DNA from: JBBIPA01 sp963775935
GTDB taxonomy: Bacteria; Chloroflexota; Dehalococcoidia; GIF9; UBA5629
Reading direction: 5' to 3'
DNA: 64,000 nt
Assembly (NCBI GenBank): GCA_963775935.1
Contig: CAVZKR010000004.1
Location: forward strand, 62,001-126,000
Within the stretch, counting starts at the first letter, position 1; each line of letters starts with the position of its first letter. This document shows, piece by piece, positions 48,369-58,461 of this stretch. The notes beneath the pieces are model-generated. The model saw only the letters and a list, made by a program, of their open reading frames with translations, ran no database searches and was not told the DNA's origin. Made by a program: the position numbers and the translations under genes.

Positions 48369-48869
48369 ATGCTCAGTAGAATAGCTGACTGGCTGGAGCA
48401 TTTACTTGCTCCAGCCAGTCGAATAGCTAACAACATCGGTATATCCATGCTCATCGTACTGACAATTTTGACAGTGTTTAACGTACTTATGCGCTTTATT
48501 ACTGGTATGTCATTTACACCGATGAAGGAACTGTCAGAATATGCCCTCAGCATACTGGTATTCCTCACAATTCCCTATTGTGCCATCCGTGGAGCTCACG
48601 TGGTCGTGGACCTCGTTACCATGCATTTATCTCGCCGTACCCAGGCGAGAGTAGAAGCTGTAATTTGTTTATTATCGGTGGTGCTATGTGGCCTAATAAC
48701 CTGGCAGTTATTTGTTCGTGGGATAGCAGCAATGAATAGCGGTGAGGAATCTACCATGCTAAGAATCTGGCTCGCCCCATTCGTTTTTATTGCCGGTATT
48801 GGGTTTCTGATGCTTGCTTTGATATACCTGATGCAGTGGCTTCGTGTTCTTAAGGAGACAAGGAAATGA
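48369..48869 (+). CDS. TRAP transporter small permease DctQ (cassette 2)
   Basis: A 166-aa four-helix permease: MRFITGMSFTPMKELSEYAL and YCAIRGAHVVVDLVTMHLSRR carry the DctQ pattern. Its TGA overlaps the DctM ATG (ATGA). Confidence 0.87.
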   Translation: MLSRIADWLEHLLAPASRIANNIGISMLIVLTILTVFNVLMRFITGMSFTPMKELSEYALSILVFLTIPYCAIRGAHVVVDLVTMHLSRRTQARVEAVICLLSVVLCGLITWQLFVRGIAAMNSGEESTMLRIWLAPFVFIAGIGFLMLALIYLMQWLRVLKETRK

Positions 48870-50176
48870 GTTTTACCGGACTGGCTATCCTGGTACTTGT
48901 CATTGTTCTAGTACTTATGTTTTTGCGGATGCCTATTGGTCTGGCTATGGCACTTGGAGGTTTTGTCGGCCTGTGCTTGATTCGTGGCGTGCCCGCATCT
49001 CTGTCAAACATTGCTGTTGTTGCTTTCCGACAGGGAAGTTTTTATATGATGACCGTTATTCCCCTCTTCATCTTCATGGGCATACTCGCTTCTTATGGAG
49101 GGCTCAGTGAACGTGCTTTCTTTTGCATTAACAAGTGGATTGGACACCTTCCCGGTGGTTTAGCCATGGCAGTTTCTGGAGCCTGTGCTGCTTTTGGTGC
49201 CGTATGCGGCGATCATATTGCTACCGCAGGTACTCTATTGCAGGTGGCCTTACCTCAAATGCGGAAATGTAAGTACAAAGATGTGCTCTCCCTGGGCTGC
49301 ATAGCCAGTAGCGGTAATCTGGGTATTCTTATCCCTCCCAGTTCAGCCTTTATTATCTATGGCATCGTCACCCAGGAATCTATCGGCAAGCTTTTTCTGG
49401 CTGGCATACTTCCCGGTATCCTCATGATGTTATTGTTCTGGGTGGCAATTTACATCTGGGTTAAATTGGATCCACAGGTTGCCCCCACCAGCCCCAGGGT
49501 AAGCTGGCCGGAGAGATTGCGCTCTCTTAGTGGTTTGTGGGAAATACTGGTAGTTTTTCTCCTGGTAATGGGGGGCATCTATACAGGGGTTTTTACCCCC
49601 ACAGAGGGAGCTGCCTGTGGAGCAGCCGTAGTACTTATTTTTTGTATAGCACACAGGAGCCTTAGCTGGCATAATTTCAAAGCTGCTCTAAACGAGACAG
49701 GCCAACTAAGCGCTTTGATTTTCCTCCTGATCATCGGGGCTATGATTTTCAGCACGTTTCTGACTGCAACTGAAGTTGGCATGAGGATGGCTGAGTTTAT
49801 TGAAAGCTCACACGTTACTCCCCTGGTTGTTCTCATAATCATCCTGGTAATATACCTTATCCTGGGCTGTATAATGGATATTTTTGCAGCCATTCTGGTT
49901 ACCTTACCCATCTTCTATCCTTTGATACTGGCTCTGGGATACGATTCCATCTGGTTTGGCGTCCAGATAGTAATTATGGTATGTATCGGCTCGGTGACAC
50001 CTCCCGTAGGCTTCCTTGTTTTTGCAGTGAAAGGCATGGTTAAAGACGTACCTTTGTTCACCATATTTAAAGGTACGGTACCCTTTATTATAGCCATGGT
50101 AGTCTGCGATATTATCCTGATAGCTTTCCCCATAATCTCGGTAATCTTACCCAAACTTATGATGGGGCAATTGTAG
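48866..50176 (+). CDS. TRAP transporter large permease DctM (cassette 2)
   Basis: A 436-aa permease with FLRMPIGLAMALGG, INKWIGHLPGGLAMAVSGAC and SSGNLGILIPPSSAFIIYGI, closely matching cassette 1. It ends before relics of a corrinoid-dependent methyltransferase system. Confidence 0.92.
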   Translation: MSFTGLAILVLVIVLVLMFLRMPIGLAMALGGFVGLCLIRGVPASLSNIAVVAFRQGSFYMMTVIPLFIFMGILASYGGLSERAFFCINKWIGHLPGGLAMAVSGACAAFGAVCGDHIATAGTLLQVALPQMRKCKYKDVLSLGCIASSGNLGILIPPSSAFIIYGIVTQESIGKLFLAGILPGILMMLLFWVAIYIWVKLDPQVAPTSPRVSWPERLRSLSGLWEILVVFLLVMGGIYTGVFTPTEGAACGAAVVLIFCIAHRSLSWHNFKAALNETGQLSALIFLLIIGAMIFSTFLTATEVGMRMAEFIESSHVTPLVVLIIILVIYLILGCIMDIFAAILVTLPIFYPLILALGYDSIWFGVQIVIMVCIGSVTPPVGFLVFAVKGMVKDVPLFTIFKGTVPFIIAMVVCDIILIAFPIISVILPKLMMGQL

Positions 50177-50374
50177 AGAGCAAGAAAGAGTACACAAAGG
50201 GCAAAGTGCCTCAGGGCGAATATACAAACCACATCTAAGTCAAGAGTGATAAGATTTGTTTTGTGTCCAATCTCATAAGCATTTGGATATTAGTGCCTGT
50301 ATAGCTTGAGGGACAAACTGATCCAGTGATAACACTATGCCTGAAATAGTAAACCCATTGGTTTGAATGGATTT

Positions 50375-50570
50375 TTAACACTATCTTATGACGCCATAAA
50401 GGAGACAGTAGCTGCGATGCAAGCGGCTGGCCTTCGCGATAAGGCAAAAATCATGATTGGCGGTGGCCTGGTCGATGATGAAATAAGGAAATACACTAGA
50501 ATCTGATGCTTATGGTCGAGATGCCATGGCTGCCGTTACCCTTGCTAATCAGTGGCTTAAAATCAAGTAA
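50375..50570 (+). pseudogene. Relic of a corrinoid (B12) methyltransferase protein
   Basis: The frame reads LTLSYDAIKETVAAMQAAGL then RDKAKIMIGGGLVDDEIRKY, and after one extra base near 50508 continues DAYGRDAMAAVTLANQWL before TAA. This is the C-terminal B12-binding end of MtbC/MtmC-type corrinoid proteins. The N-terminal two-thirds is missing, so it is a true relic. Confidence 0.75.
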
Positions 50571-50605
50571 CAATTCTCACAGCAGACTGGGAAGGAGCAA
50601 GCAAA

Positions 50606-50779
50606 ATGGTAAATGCTACTGATAAAACACATGAACAACTGGAATTATGGTGTTCAGCAGTGGGTATTGAGTTCATCAATAAGGAAGCAGAGGAAAACTA
50701 TAAGAGAAGAACAAAAAGAATTGCCGATGCTGACCCCACCCCGCAATTTAGTCCATGTATAATTAGATTCTTCCGGTGA
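50606..50779 (+). pseudogene. Relic of a uroporphyrinogen-decarboxylase-type methyltransferase
   Basis: ATG 50606 after GAAGGAGC gives about 57 residues. The block INKEAEENYKRRTKRIADA matches the N-terminus of MtaA/UroD-like methyltransferases that pair with corrinoid proteins. The frame then departs from the family and stops, so only the 5' end remains. It directly follows the corrinoid relic. Confidence 0.6.
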
Positions 50780-50807
50780 TGGATAAGTATTAGTCACCAG
50801 AAATACG

Positions 50808-51227
50808 CTAGAATTTAATATAATCATAATAACCGAGTATCCCTACTATAATCAGTATTATCCCAATAATAAGGACAAGGGGTGCTAGTAAGGATGCAAT
50901 ACCCCAGTACATCCAGGTGCGCTGTGTTCGCCGAAACTGCTCTATACTGTCCCATTTTTTAGACTGCCAGGCCCATTCATTGCCTTTCACTCCAAGAACT
51001 ATCGCCACGGCCAGTCCCGCTATTGGGATTGGTATCAATGCCAATAGCGCCAGCCATACTTTGTTACCTATACCCCAGATCCATGTCAATAAGAAAGCTC
51101 CCCAATTCCAGCCTTGAAGTTCAGGAGGTACTATAGCTGAGAACCCTTGCCCTGATGTATTTAGCAGAGCGGTATCGGTTTTTGCGCTGGGCGAATATTG
51201 CTGTGTAACGCTGTCGTTATATATCAT
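50808..51227 (-). CDS. Small membrane protein with GNEWAW motif
   Basis: A 139-aa protein with an N-terminal Ser/Thr-rich segment, then LQGWNWGAFLLTWIWGIGNK and GVKGNEWAWQSKKW, followed by a last helix (LVLIIGIILIIVGILGYY). This two- to three-helix layout is common in uncharacterised membrane proteins of anaerobes. Function unknown. Confidence 0.7.
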   Translation of the reverse strand: MIYNDSVTQQYSPSAKTDTALLNTSGQGFSAIVPPELQGWNWGAFLLTWIWGIGNKVWLALLALIPIPIAGLAVAIVLGVKGNEWAWQSKKWDSIEQFRRTQRTWMYWGIASLLAPLVLIIGIILIIVGILGYYDYIKF

Positions 51228-51291
51228 TTGCTTCTTTCTGATTTAACATAGTCCGATTCGATGCAAGGGATAATTGCATAAATATAGAACT

Positions 51292-53013
51292 TTATGGAAG
51301 TTTGAACCAATCAATCTGATCTATTCTCGTTGCGCCTTCAGCTATGGCACAGCGAATGTTTATCCTGGAGGGAATCCCATATTCTTTTCTCGGCATCTTA
51401 ATTTCTATAGTGTCTTTTAACGAAGCAATAACTACCCACCATGCGTCCTCTGTCTTTGAGTTATTTTTATCAATGGTTTTATCGAGTACCCAGCAATAGC
51501 CGCCCGGCCTGAATCCGAACTCGTATTCAAAAACCCTGTCATTATCAAAATCAATATCCACAAAGTACATCTTTTTTAGAGCCGAATCTACATTGTCGGT
51601 TACCTGGATTGAGCTGTAGACATACTGGTTATCCATATAGCCTTTTACCGTCTTGATGTCACCGGCTCTCTTGTCTTTCGCTTGTGGCAATATGTCACCC
51701 ACCGGGTCCTGGATCAGTACAGTCGTGGCTGGCCATTCATTGAGCACTTTGTCCTGCAGCACATTGCTTACCTTAACCGAGTCTGCGGTTATGCGTTTCA
51801 TGCTCTCGCGGATAGTAAGGTCTTTCTTTATATCTATATCGTAAAGACTACACGTCCAATTGCGCATGCCAGCTATAAGGGCACTGGTATTTATGGCTGT
51901 TTCAATATTAGGGAAGGGACCGCGCAGCGTGCCATTATCAATAGTGAAAACCATGTCGTTTTCCCGAACCAGGCATACGGCATGGCCAACTGCAGTATCA
52001 GCAGCGTTCATGGCTATAAAACCAGCCCCGAAACCATCAGTAAATAGATTCTCATACCGGTATCCGTTTATTATGAGACAATGTTGAGCGAAGACTGTCA
52101 TGTCATTGCAGATCCCTTTTTTGGATGCAAACGTCTCAGAAGCGGGAACTAGCTGGGCATGTCCTGCACTTCTTAACCCTGCTGCTTCTGATTGATCATA
52201 CTTGATGTTATTCGTCATAAAAAGGCTTAGTAGCCTGGGGCTGCTTAGCCTGTAGGCAACAGTATTGAAATCCTGCCACTTATCTGACTTGAAGTCATTG
52301 GACATGGTGGTGGTTTTCCAGGCAGTAGTGACCAGTCTCCTGATATTGTAGTTAGCCAGAGGATCTTCTTTATCAAAATCCTTATCGTAGGCTATCCAGA
52401 GCAAAGCTTCCAGCGCTCCAGCGTACTTTCTCTTCTCTTTTATGCCCTCGTTTAGTAGCTGGTCAAATGTTTCCCTATTCCTTGGATTTAAGGCGAGAAA
52501 AGCGATATCCCTAATAGCTTCATCGTCTCTGCTGTCAATTGCAGCCAAGTCAGGCAATTTCAGCAATTCTTTATGCAATTCAGGATAAGAGCTGGCCAGT
52601 ACATCGAGCAATTTTTTACCGCGTTCCGTCACGATAACGTAGCCTGACCAAGGGCTTATCTGAATCTGGTAAACTCCCGGAGTTTCTCGGGTAAAAGTGA
52701 ACGTCAGTCTTTCTGTCGCTCGAGAGCTCAGTTTCAATTTTTTGGACTCTATCGCGGCACTATTGATTATTAAGGCAACTGAACTTGTCCCAGATATATC
52801 TGCGGGGTTGGTCACGTCAACCGTAACCGTGATCGGTTGCTTTACTTCAACAACGGCTGGACTAATAGACATGTTTGCAACAGCGAAATTGGCTGTTTCC
52901 TGTACCTGAGGAACGCCAGGCTTAGCAGTGATTTTGACGCAGGCACATGCCAGTAAAATAATAATAACCAGGATAATGATGATAGAAGAGGATTCCCTTA
53001 CTCGTCTTTTCAC
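51292..53013 (-). CDS. Lipoprotein with CARDB-like and transglutaminase-like domains
   Basis: A 573-aa exported protein. GTG 53013 is preferred because GGAAGGA lies 12 bases upstream and the frame begins KRRVRESSSIIIILVIIILL, a signal with lipobox LLACAC. An Ig-like domain (MSISPAVVEVKQPITVTVDV) precedes a transglutaminase core with Cys in KKGICNDMTVFAQHC, His in VGHAVCLV and Asp in TIDNGT. The C-terminal part (about residues 430-573) is beta-rich. The triad suggests a protease or cross-linker, but substrate is unknown. Confidence 0.78.
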   Translation of the reverse strand: MKRRVRESSSIIIILVIIILLACACVKITAKPGVPQVQETANFAVANMSISPAVVEVKQPITVTVDVTNPADISGTSSVALIINSAAIESKKLKLSSRATERLTFTFTRETPGVYQIQISPWSGYVIVTERGKKLLDVLASSYPELHKELLKLPDLAAIDSRDDEAIRDIAFLALNPRNRETFDQLLNEGIKEKRKYAGALEALLWIAYDKDFDKEDPLANYNIRRLVTTAWKTTTMSNDFKSDKWQDFNTVAYRLSSPRLLSLFMTNNIKYDQSEAAGLRSAGHAQLVPASETFASKKGICNDMTVFAQHCLIINGYRYENLFTDGFGAGFIAMNAADTAVGHAVCLVRENDMVFTIDNGTLRGPFPNIETAINTSALIAGMRNWTCSLYDIDIKKDLTIRESMKRITADSVKVSNVLQDKVLNEWPATTVLIQDPVGDILPQAKDKRAGDIKTVKGYMDNQYVYSSIQVTDNVDSALKKMYFVDIDFDNDRVFEYEFGFRPGGYCWVLDKTIDKNNSKTEDAWWVVIASLKDTIEIKMPRKEYGIPSRINIRCAIAEGATRIDQIDWFKLP

Positions 53014-53239
53014 AGAACCACCGCATCCTTCCAAAATATGCTGCAAAGTTATTCACTTACGTGTCAGTTGGCTCACGGCAATACAGCACCTATCTTGACC
53101 CATTTGTCTGGCGGTGTCAAACCGTTTTTTGAAGCATTCATATGGTACCGCTGCACCAAATACAAAATTCTGCGATCTTAATTAATAATTCACGGGATTG
53201 GGTGCAGGGTATTCCTTTGCGAAATACCGAGTAATACAC

Positions 53240-54013
53240 TTACTTCTGGCAGGTCCCTTGATTGCATAATTTTGCAGGTGGTTTGCATATTGTGCAGGGT
53301 TTATAACCACGGGCTAAAGCACTGGCTACTGAAGCAAATGCGAGCCTATATTGATCACTGATCAGAACAACCAATGCGCACGATGAGTAATGATAGGTTT
53401 TTGACTTAATGTTGCCAATGAATGTTCCCGGAATTGGTGCTGTGTTATCTAATTCATCTTCCAGTGACCATAACCCTTTTCCTTCATGTTGTGCCTCAAT
53501 TTGTAGTTTTACAAAGAGATTATAATACTTTCGGTCTGGTGGACATGGTATGACTTGGGCATAGCCTTGCCTAATAAGTTCAGCATTTATCATGGTATCA
53601 TTTACCCATACATACCTGAGTAAGCTACCTCTTTTATCTGTCTCCGACACATCTTTCTCGAGGTAGATAGTCTTACCATTAACGAGGTCATAGTTTTTCT
53701 TATAGGCTTCTTTAGAATAATACTCTTTCGCATCATCAAGATGAAAGGGCGCAGGTACGGCAACACCTATATAACGGATTACGTGTAACTGTCCATTTAT
53801 ATTTGCCTCGATGGCGGTTTCGTCCAGAACCCGAGTAACATTACCCTCTGCTAAAGCAGCTATTGATGTTTCTTCTGAGGCTGTTAGCGATTTTAAGTCG
53901 GTTGATGTAGCGGTGGTCTCATCTGGAGAAACAGCAGTAGGTGAACAAGCTGCACCAAAACAAAGCACCAAAAGTACATAACAAATGACTACGGCACAAT
54001 AATATTTACTCAT
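53240..54013 (-). CDS. Lipoprotein with degenerate nuclease (SNase) domain
   Basis: A 257-aa lipoprotein from ATG 54013 (MSKYYCAVVICYVLLVLC, lipobox FGAAC). The SNase-like domain runs from VTRVLDETAIEANINGQLHV to QHEGKGLWS, but the usual DGDT and GxDxPE motifs are replaced (DETA, GVAVPA), so key metal and catalytic residues are missing. A C-terminal Cys motif (SSC and CTIC) follows. Likely not an active nuclease, perhaps a DNA or cell-wall binder. Confidence 0.7.
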   Translation of the reverse strand: MSKYYCAVVICYVLLVLCFGAACSPTAVSPDETTATSTDLKSLTASEETSIAALAEGNVTRVLDETAIEANINGQLHVIRYIGVAVPAPFHLDDAKEYYSKEAYKKNYDLVNGKTIYLEKDVSETDKRGSLLRYVWVNDTMINAELIRQGYAQVIPCPPDRKYYNLFVKLQIEAQHEGKGLWSLEDELDNTAPIPGTFIGNIKSKTYHYSSCALVVLISDQYRLAFASVASALARGYKPCTICKPPAKLCNQGTCQK

Positions 54014-54091
54014 TTTTATATGTATTGCAGATATAGTATAGGCATAGCGCAAAGCCAATGTAAATAGGAATAAAGTACCAGTTATGTGCAC

Positions 54092-54454
54092 TGAATGGTT
54101 TCATCCACCTCTTATGTTAGGGTTATTAGAATAAAAGATTGCAGAATCAGATTGAAATGGCTTTATCTAAATCCGATAACATCTGTTATATCACTGTGTT
54201 AAATTTATAATTTTTGTGGAGCTATTTATCGATTGAGGAAGTGGCCTCAACCATATATATTTTGTAGTAACGTATGCTAACCTGGCTAACCTATCGTATT
54301 TAAGGGATGAATAAGAGTGGTTTGGACAGATCGCGAGTGGCAATTAGCGTTGTTGTATTTCGCCCTTGATTGGAAATTTGAGGTCTTAATTTGGTTCAGA
54401 GTGTAAATCTAGTTTTATTATTTAAGGTTGAAACCTGTAAACCTCCGTAGGTAA
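54092..54454. other. Intergenic gap with no gene
   Basis: AT-rich sequence between the SNase-like gene and the MFS relic. A perfect 6-bp hairpin (54233-54238 with 54245-54250) is present, but no T-run and no convincing frame were found. Confidence 0.4.
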
Positions 54455-55764
54455 TCACAGTAGTGGATGGATTACTTTGCCTCTTGTGGCGGATATAAAG
54501 AGACAGCAGAAAGAAGCTACGGCGAAGATCACCAATGCTATCCTGATACTTTCCACAAACACCCCATAGTATTCAGGCGTTATCTGTGCCGTGCCCATAT
54601 ACAATGAAAACAAGAGCATCAGTATCCCCATACCGACCGTTATGCCCACATCCCTTGCTGTTGTCTGGATTAACCAATCAAACCTTGGCTTACTATAAAA
54701 GGTAAAAGAGCAGTATCTCCGGTTGCACTGAGCAAAAGCAAAATGCCGACCAGCGTTATAGCAAGGCCACCTGAGGCAAGTATTCGTGGTTGAATTTTAT
54801 CCGAAATTCTGCCGGTAAAAGGTGAAAAGACTGCCTGCACAATGGGTTGTGCTAACAGAACAAAGCCAGCATCTTGTGGACTGAGTCCTTTAATGTATTG
54901 TAAATAAAGACTCAAAATGAAAGCTACGGGGAATACAGCACTGTGAAACAGCAATTGGCAAGGCTTGAAAACGCAAATAGCCTGTTTCGCGTTAACAGAT
55001 GTACATTGAGTATGGGGCTATCAACCTCCATCTCCCATATGACGAACGCAGCCAGCCCCACAACACCGATGGCAATAAGCCATATACCAGTGGTCGCTGG
55101 CAATGAGGAAAATCCATACATTAGGCCAAGATCATAATACCGAAGAGTACTGAGCCTATGATATCGTATTTTTCTCCCTTTGCCTCTGCCCATTCAGATC
55201 GGACCTTGGTGAACAGTAATACTAGTGCTGGTATCTGCAGGATGAGGCTAAATAGAAAATGCTTCGCCAGCCTAAATTCTGCGTCAGTATCCCACCAATA
55301 CTAGGACCGATCGACATTCCTAGAAAGACTGCAGCCACATTCCAGCCCAGCACTTTGCCTCGTTCACTATAAGGGTATGCAGCAGTCAATAGTGCTATTG
55401 CGGTACCCCACACCATGGCCATGCTTATCCCTTGTACCACTCGCAAAGAAATGAGCATAAGCGCAGAAGTAGATAATGCCGACAGGAGCGTCGACACTGC
55501 AAACGAGAGTAGTCCTAAAGTATATATTCCCCCCCTTCCTGTGATATCAGCTAACCGCCCCAGCGGGAGGGTACAAACTACCAAGGCCAAAGTAAATGAT
55601 TGTGTTACCCAGCCCAATTGAACCGCATTCATAGACAATTCGTTCCCTATTGTGGGTAAGGCAACAGTGACAGCAGTCAACATTATCGGGCCTGATACTG
55701 ATGTCAGTAATACGGTAAAAAAAAGATATTGTTTATCTTGGGTTTTAGACATCGCTGCCTTCAT
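54455..55764 (-). pseudogene. Broken DHA2/EmrB-type MFS drug transporter
   Basis: Four frames make one gene: MSKTQDKQYLFFTVLL and LPLGRLADITGRGGIYTLG (55764-55222), FSSLPATTGIWLIAIGVVGL (about 55150-54960), YLQYIKGLSPQDAGFVLL with FSPFTGRISDKIQPR (54954-54670) and MLLFSLYMGTAQ (54649-54455). Shifts fall near 55240, 55150 and 54950, and a stretch of about 35 codons seems missing near 54660. Multiple lesions plus a deletion mark a genuine pseudogene. Confidence 0.8.
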
Positions 55765-55953
55765 TTATGACTAGCCTAGGATGGAGCTTCCTTTCAAGGG
55801 ATAAAACAGGTATAAGTCATATTGCCACGGCATTGTATCACAACAAAGCAGAGACGTCTTTTTTGAATTGCCTTAGTAATCGCGTTAGTTCTAAGAAGAT
55901 ATCTGTCTGTATTATTAAAAATTATATGTCCTGCTAGATTTTGATTTTGGATA

Positions 55954-56790
55954 TCACTCTTGTTTTACAACCACAAGCAATGTCCCAGGCCCCCCGTGTA
56001 CCCCAAGTGCCGCACCGAGTCTTGCCATATGAATTTTTTCCTCGACGACAATAGAACTCAAGCGTTTCTTTAATAAGTAGGCCTCTTCTGCAGCAGTGCT
56101 ATTAACTATGGCTACTTCCTTTACGTTTTTGGCTTTCTTCACAAACTCATAGAGCTTGTCTATTCCCTTTGCGTAGGAACGTGCCAAGCCAGCCTGAATA
56201 ATCTCCCCTTCATGCATGGTCAATAGAGGTTTGACATGGAGGAGGCTTCCTATAGTCGCTCTGGCCTTGGTGATGCGACCACCCGCAAGCAAGTATTTTA
56301 GGGTATCCAGGACGCCTAAAAATTGTGTTTGCTTAATAGCTTTATTAATTTCCTCTACAACCTGCTGCAGAGTTCCCCCAGCCTGAGCTATCCTCGCAGC
56401 AGCTAGAGTTACCAACCCAAGACTCATTGAGAGGGAAGTTGAATCGATTACTTCTATGTGGCATTTATCCTTTAATAATTCTTTACCCTGCATTGCTGAG
56501 TTATAAGTGCCGCTGACCTTTGAACTGAGATGAATAGATACAATTTCGTTAGTTTCCTTTGAAATTTCCTGATAGGCGTTAGTGAAATCTGCCGGTATAG
56601 GTTGGGTAGTTGTTGGGTGTATTGGCCCATCAACTAACCTCTTATATAGTTCATCCGGTCCTATATCTACCCCGTCCTTGTAGACCTTCTGACCAAAGTA
56701 GATATAAAGTGGAACAGTAGTAATATTCAGATCCTTCAGTAAATCTGTTGGGATATCCGCCCCTGTATCTGTGACAATCCTAACCGTCAT
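55954..56790 (-). CDS. DegV family fatty-acid-binding protein
   Basis: A 278-aa DegV protein. VRIVTDTGADIPTDLL begins it, and TTQPIPADFTNAYQEISK and LSSKVSGTYNSAMQG are the fatty-acid-binding site motifs. In Gram-positives homologues (FakB) present fatty acids for phosphorylation. No FakA is in the window. Confidence 0.9.
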   Translation of the reverse strand: MTVRIVTDTGADIPTDLLKDLNITTVPLYIYFGQKVYKDGVDIGPDELYKRLVDGPIHPTTTQPIPADFTNAYQEISKETNEIVSIHLSSKVSGTYNSAMQGKELLKDKCHIEVIDSTSLSMSLGLVTLAAARIAQAGGTLQQVVEEINKAIKQTQFLGVLDTLKYLLAGGRITKARATIGSLLHVKPLLTMHEGEIIQAGLARSYAKGIDKLYEFVKKAKNVKEVAIVNSTAAEEAYLLKKRLSSIVVEEKIHMARLGAALGVHGGPGTLLVVVKQE

Positions 56791-56970
56791 TTAAATACCT
56801 CCAGTTTAAATTTTTCGTCCTCGACAAGTTTGATTATATATTACTATCAACAGCTTGCCTAGTACCTTGTATATCGAGGTATATTTAGGACTGCCTATAA
56901 AAAGGTGATACGTTTTTCAAATATTTACCTGTAGGCTAGAATATGGAAATAATGCTCTGGCCAAGTCCTT

Positions 56971-57082
56971 GCGGGACTAACTTAAAAAGTGGTACAACTA
57001 TTGGGGGAAGGTTAAAGCCATTTGTGCTATTATTTCGTCAATTGTAATTTCCTCAAGGTAAAGCAGGCTTATTGATAGATTA
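56971..57082 (+). promoter_or_regulatory. Duplicated upstream region, copy A
   Basis: These 112 bases upstream of the MFS gene at 57098 match 60311-60422 closely. They contain an extended -10-like TGCTATTAT (57025-57033) and a shared AATTTCCTCAAGGTAAA block. Confidence 0.6.
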
Positions 57083-57097
57083 TGATTATTAGACATC

Positions 57098-58345
57098 ATG
57101 GCTAGGAAACTATTAAATATAAAAACTGTTTTTTCGTGGGGCTGGTTAGTAGTTGCCGCGTCAATCATTGTGATGTTTGGTTTTTATGGAACATCAGGAT
57201 CGTTTGGTCTTTTCCTTAAGCCTCTAGAGGCAACGCTTGAATCGACACGAGTTGCGGCTTCAGGTGCCATGTCAACGTTTATGGGATTGAGCGGCATTAT
57301 CGGCGTAATAGCTGGACGATTAACTGACAGATATGGTGCCAGAGTTATTATAGGCATTGGTGCTTTTTTAGGAGGTCTGGGGTATCTATTGATGTCCCAG
57401 GTTAGTTCCCTGTGGCAGCTACATTTATACTTTGGCATTATGGCGGGAGCCTCCATGGGCACTTGCTTCACACCTATCGTAGCCACTGTCTCAAAGTGGT
57501 TTACCGAAAAAAGAGTGTTAGTGGTTGGACTAACGACTGTTGGTATTGCGACAGGGCAGATGATTCTACCACCAATTGTCGCCTTTTTTATGGCAGACCA
57601 TGGATGGCGTTCCGCTTATGTATTGCTGGCCATAGTACTCTGGATTACAGCTGTACCAGCGGTGATATTGTTAAGGAAAAAACCTCCACAGAATAGTGCA
57701 GTTTCCTTGAGTCAGCAAATTGATAGAAGTACAGCAAACAATAAGGTCGCAATATCAAACCAATCGAGGCAATGGTCAGCCAGAGAAGCTATTAGAACGG
57801 TATCGTTCTGGATGTTTCTTATTATTGGTTTTGTGACTGCCGCCAGTTTCTATGTTGTGCTGGTCCATGTAGTTGCCTATGCCATCGATACAGGGATAAA
57901 ACCGACTGATGCGGCTTTAATTCTTACTTTTATAAATGTTGGCCTTGTTGCTGCTCAGTTTTTAGTATGGGTCCTCACTACGAGATTAAGCAGCAGGTTT
58001 ACGATAATCATACTTCTTGCCATACAAGCGCTCGCTCTTTTTTTGCTGATGGGAGCTAACGGTTTTACTATGCTTATTGGGTTGGGATTACTCTATGGCT
58101 TTGGCTTTGGTGGCAGTAACACAGTACGCCTATCGATGGTATCGGAAATTTTTGGTACGCGTTCAGCAGGCGCTATCTTAGGACTTGTCACAGTGGCCTG
58201 GGCTGCCGGTGGCATATTTGGTCCGATACTGGCTGGTTATATTTTCGACATTAGTCGGAGTTATGATATAGCTTTCTTGGTTGGCGGGTTGCTACTTACA
58301 ATGGGTGGAGTATCTGGATTCTTTCTAAAAGCTCCAAGCCGCTAG
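57098..58345 (+). CDS. MFS transporter, OFA-like (duplicate A)
   Basis: A 415-aa 12-helix carrier. GRLTDRYGARVIIGIGA is the loop 2-3 motif, and ATVSKWFTEKRVLVVGL follows. It is the close paralogue of the gene at 60457: both proteins end in GFFLKAPSR, and their upstream regions are copied too. Substrate unknown; an organic acid is likely from family context. Confidence 0.87.
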   Translation: MARKLLNIKTVFSWGWLVVAASIIVMFGFYGTSGSFGLFLKPLEATLESTRVAASGAMSTFMGLSGIIGVIAGRLTDRYGARVIIGIGAFLGGLGYLLMSQVSSLWQLHLYFGIMAGASMGTCFTPIVATVSKWFTEKRVLVVGLTTVGIATGQMILPPIVAFFMADHGWRSAYVLLAIVLWITAVPAVILLRKKPPQNSAVSLSQQIDRSTANNKVAISNQSRQWSAREAIRTVSFWMFLIIGFVTAASFYVVLVHVVAYAIDTGIKPTDAALILTFINVGLVAAQFLVWVLTTRLSSRFTIIILLAIQALALFLLMGANGFTMLIGLGLLYGFGFGGSNTVRLSMVSEIFGTRSAGAILGLVTVAWAAGGIFGPILAGYIFDISRSYDIAFLVGGLLLTMGGVSGFFLKAPSR

Positions 58346-58461
58346 CTATCATACGTATGAGAACATTAAGCCAGAGTGTTCGACTGCACAAATAAGTATA
58401 TATATTAGCAATACTAACTTTGTGGTGGTAGTATTTATTTTGGACAGAGAGTAACGAGTTC

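Noticed and set aside
54233..54250. Short hairpin taken as a terminator
   Set aside because: Only 6 bp, no T-run, and not positioned after a gene end.
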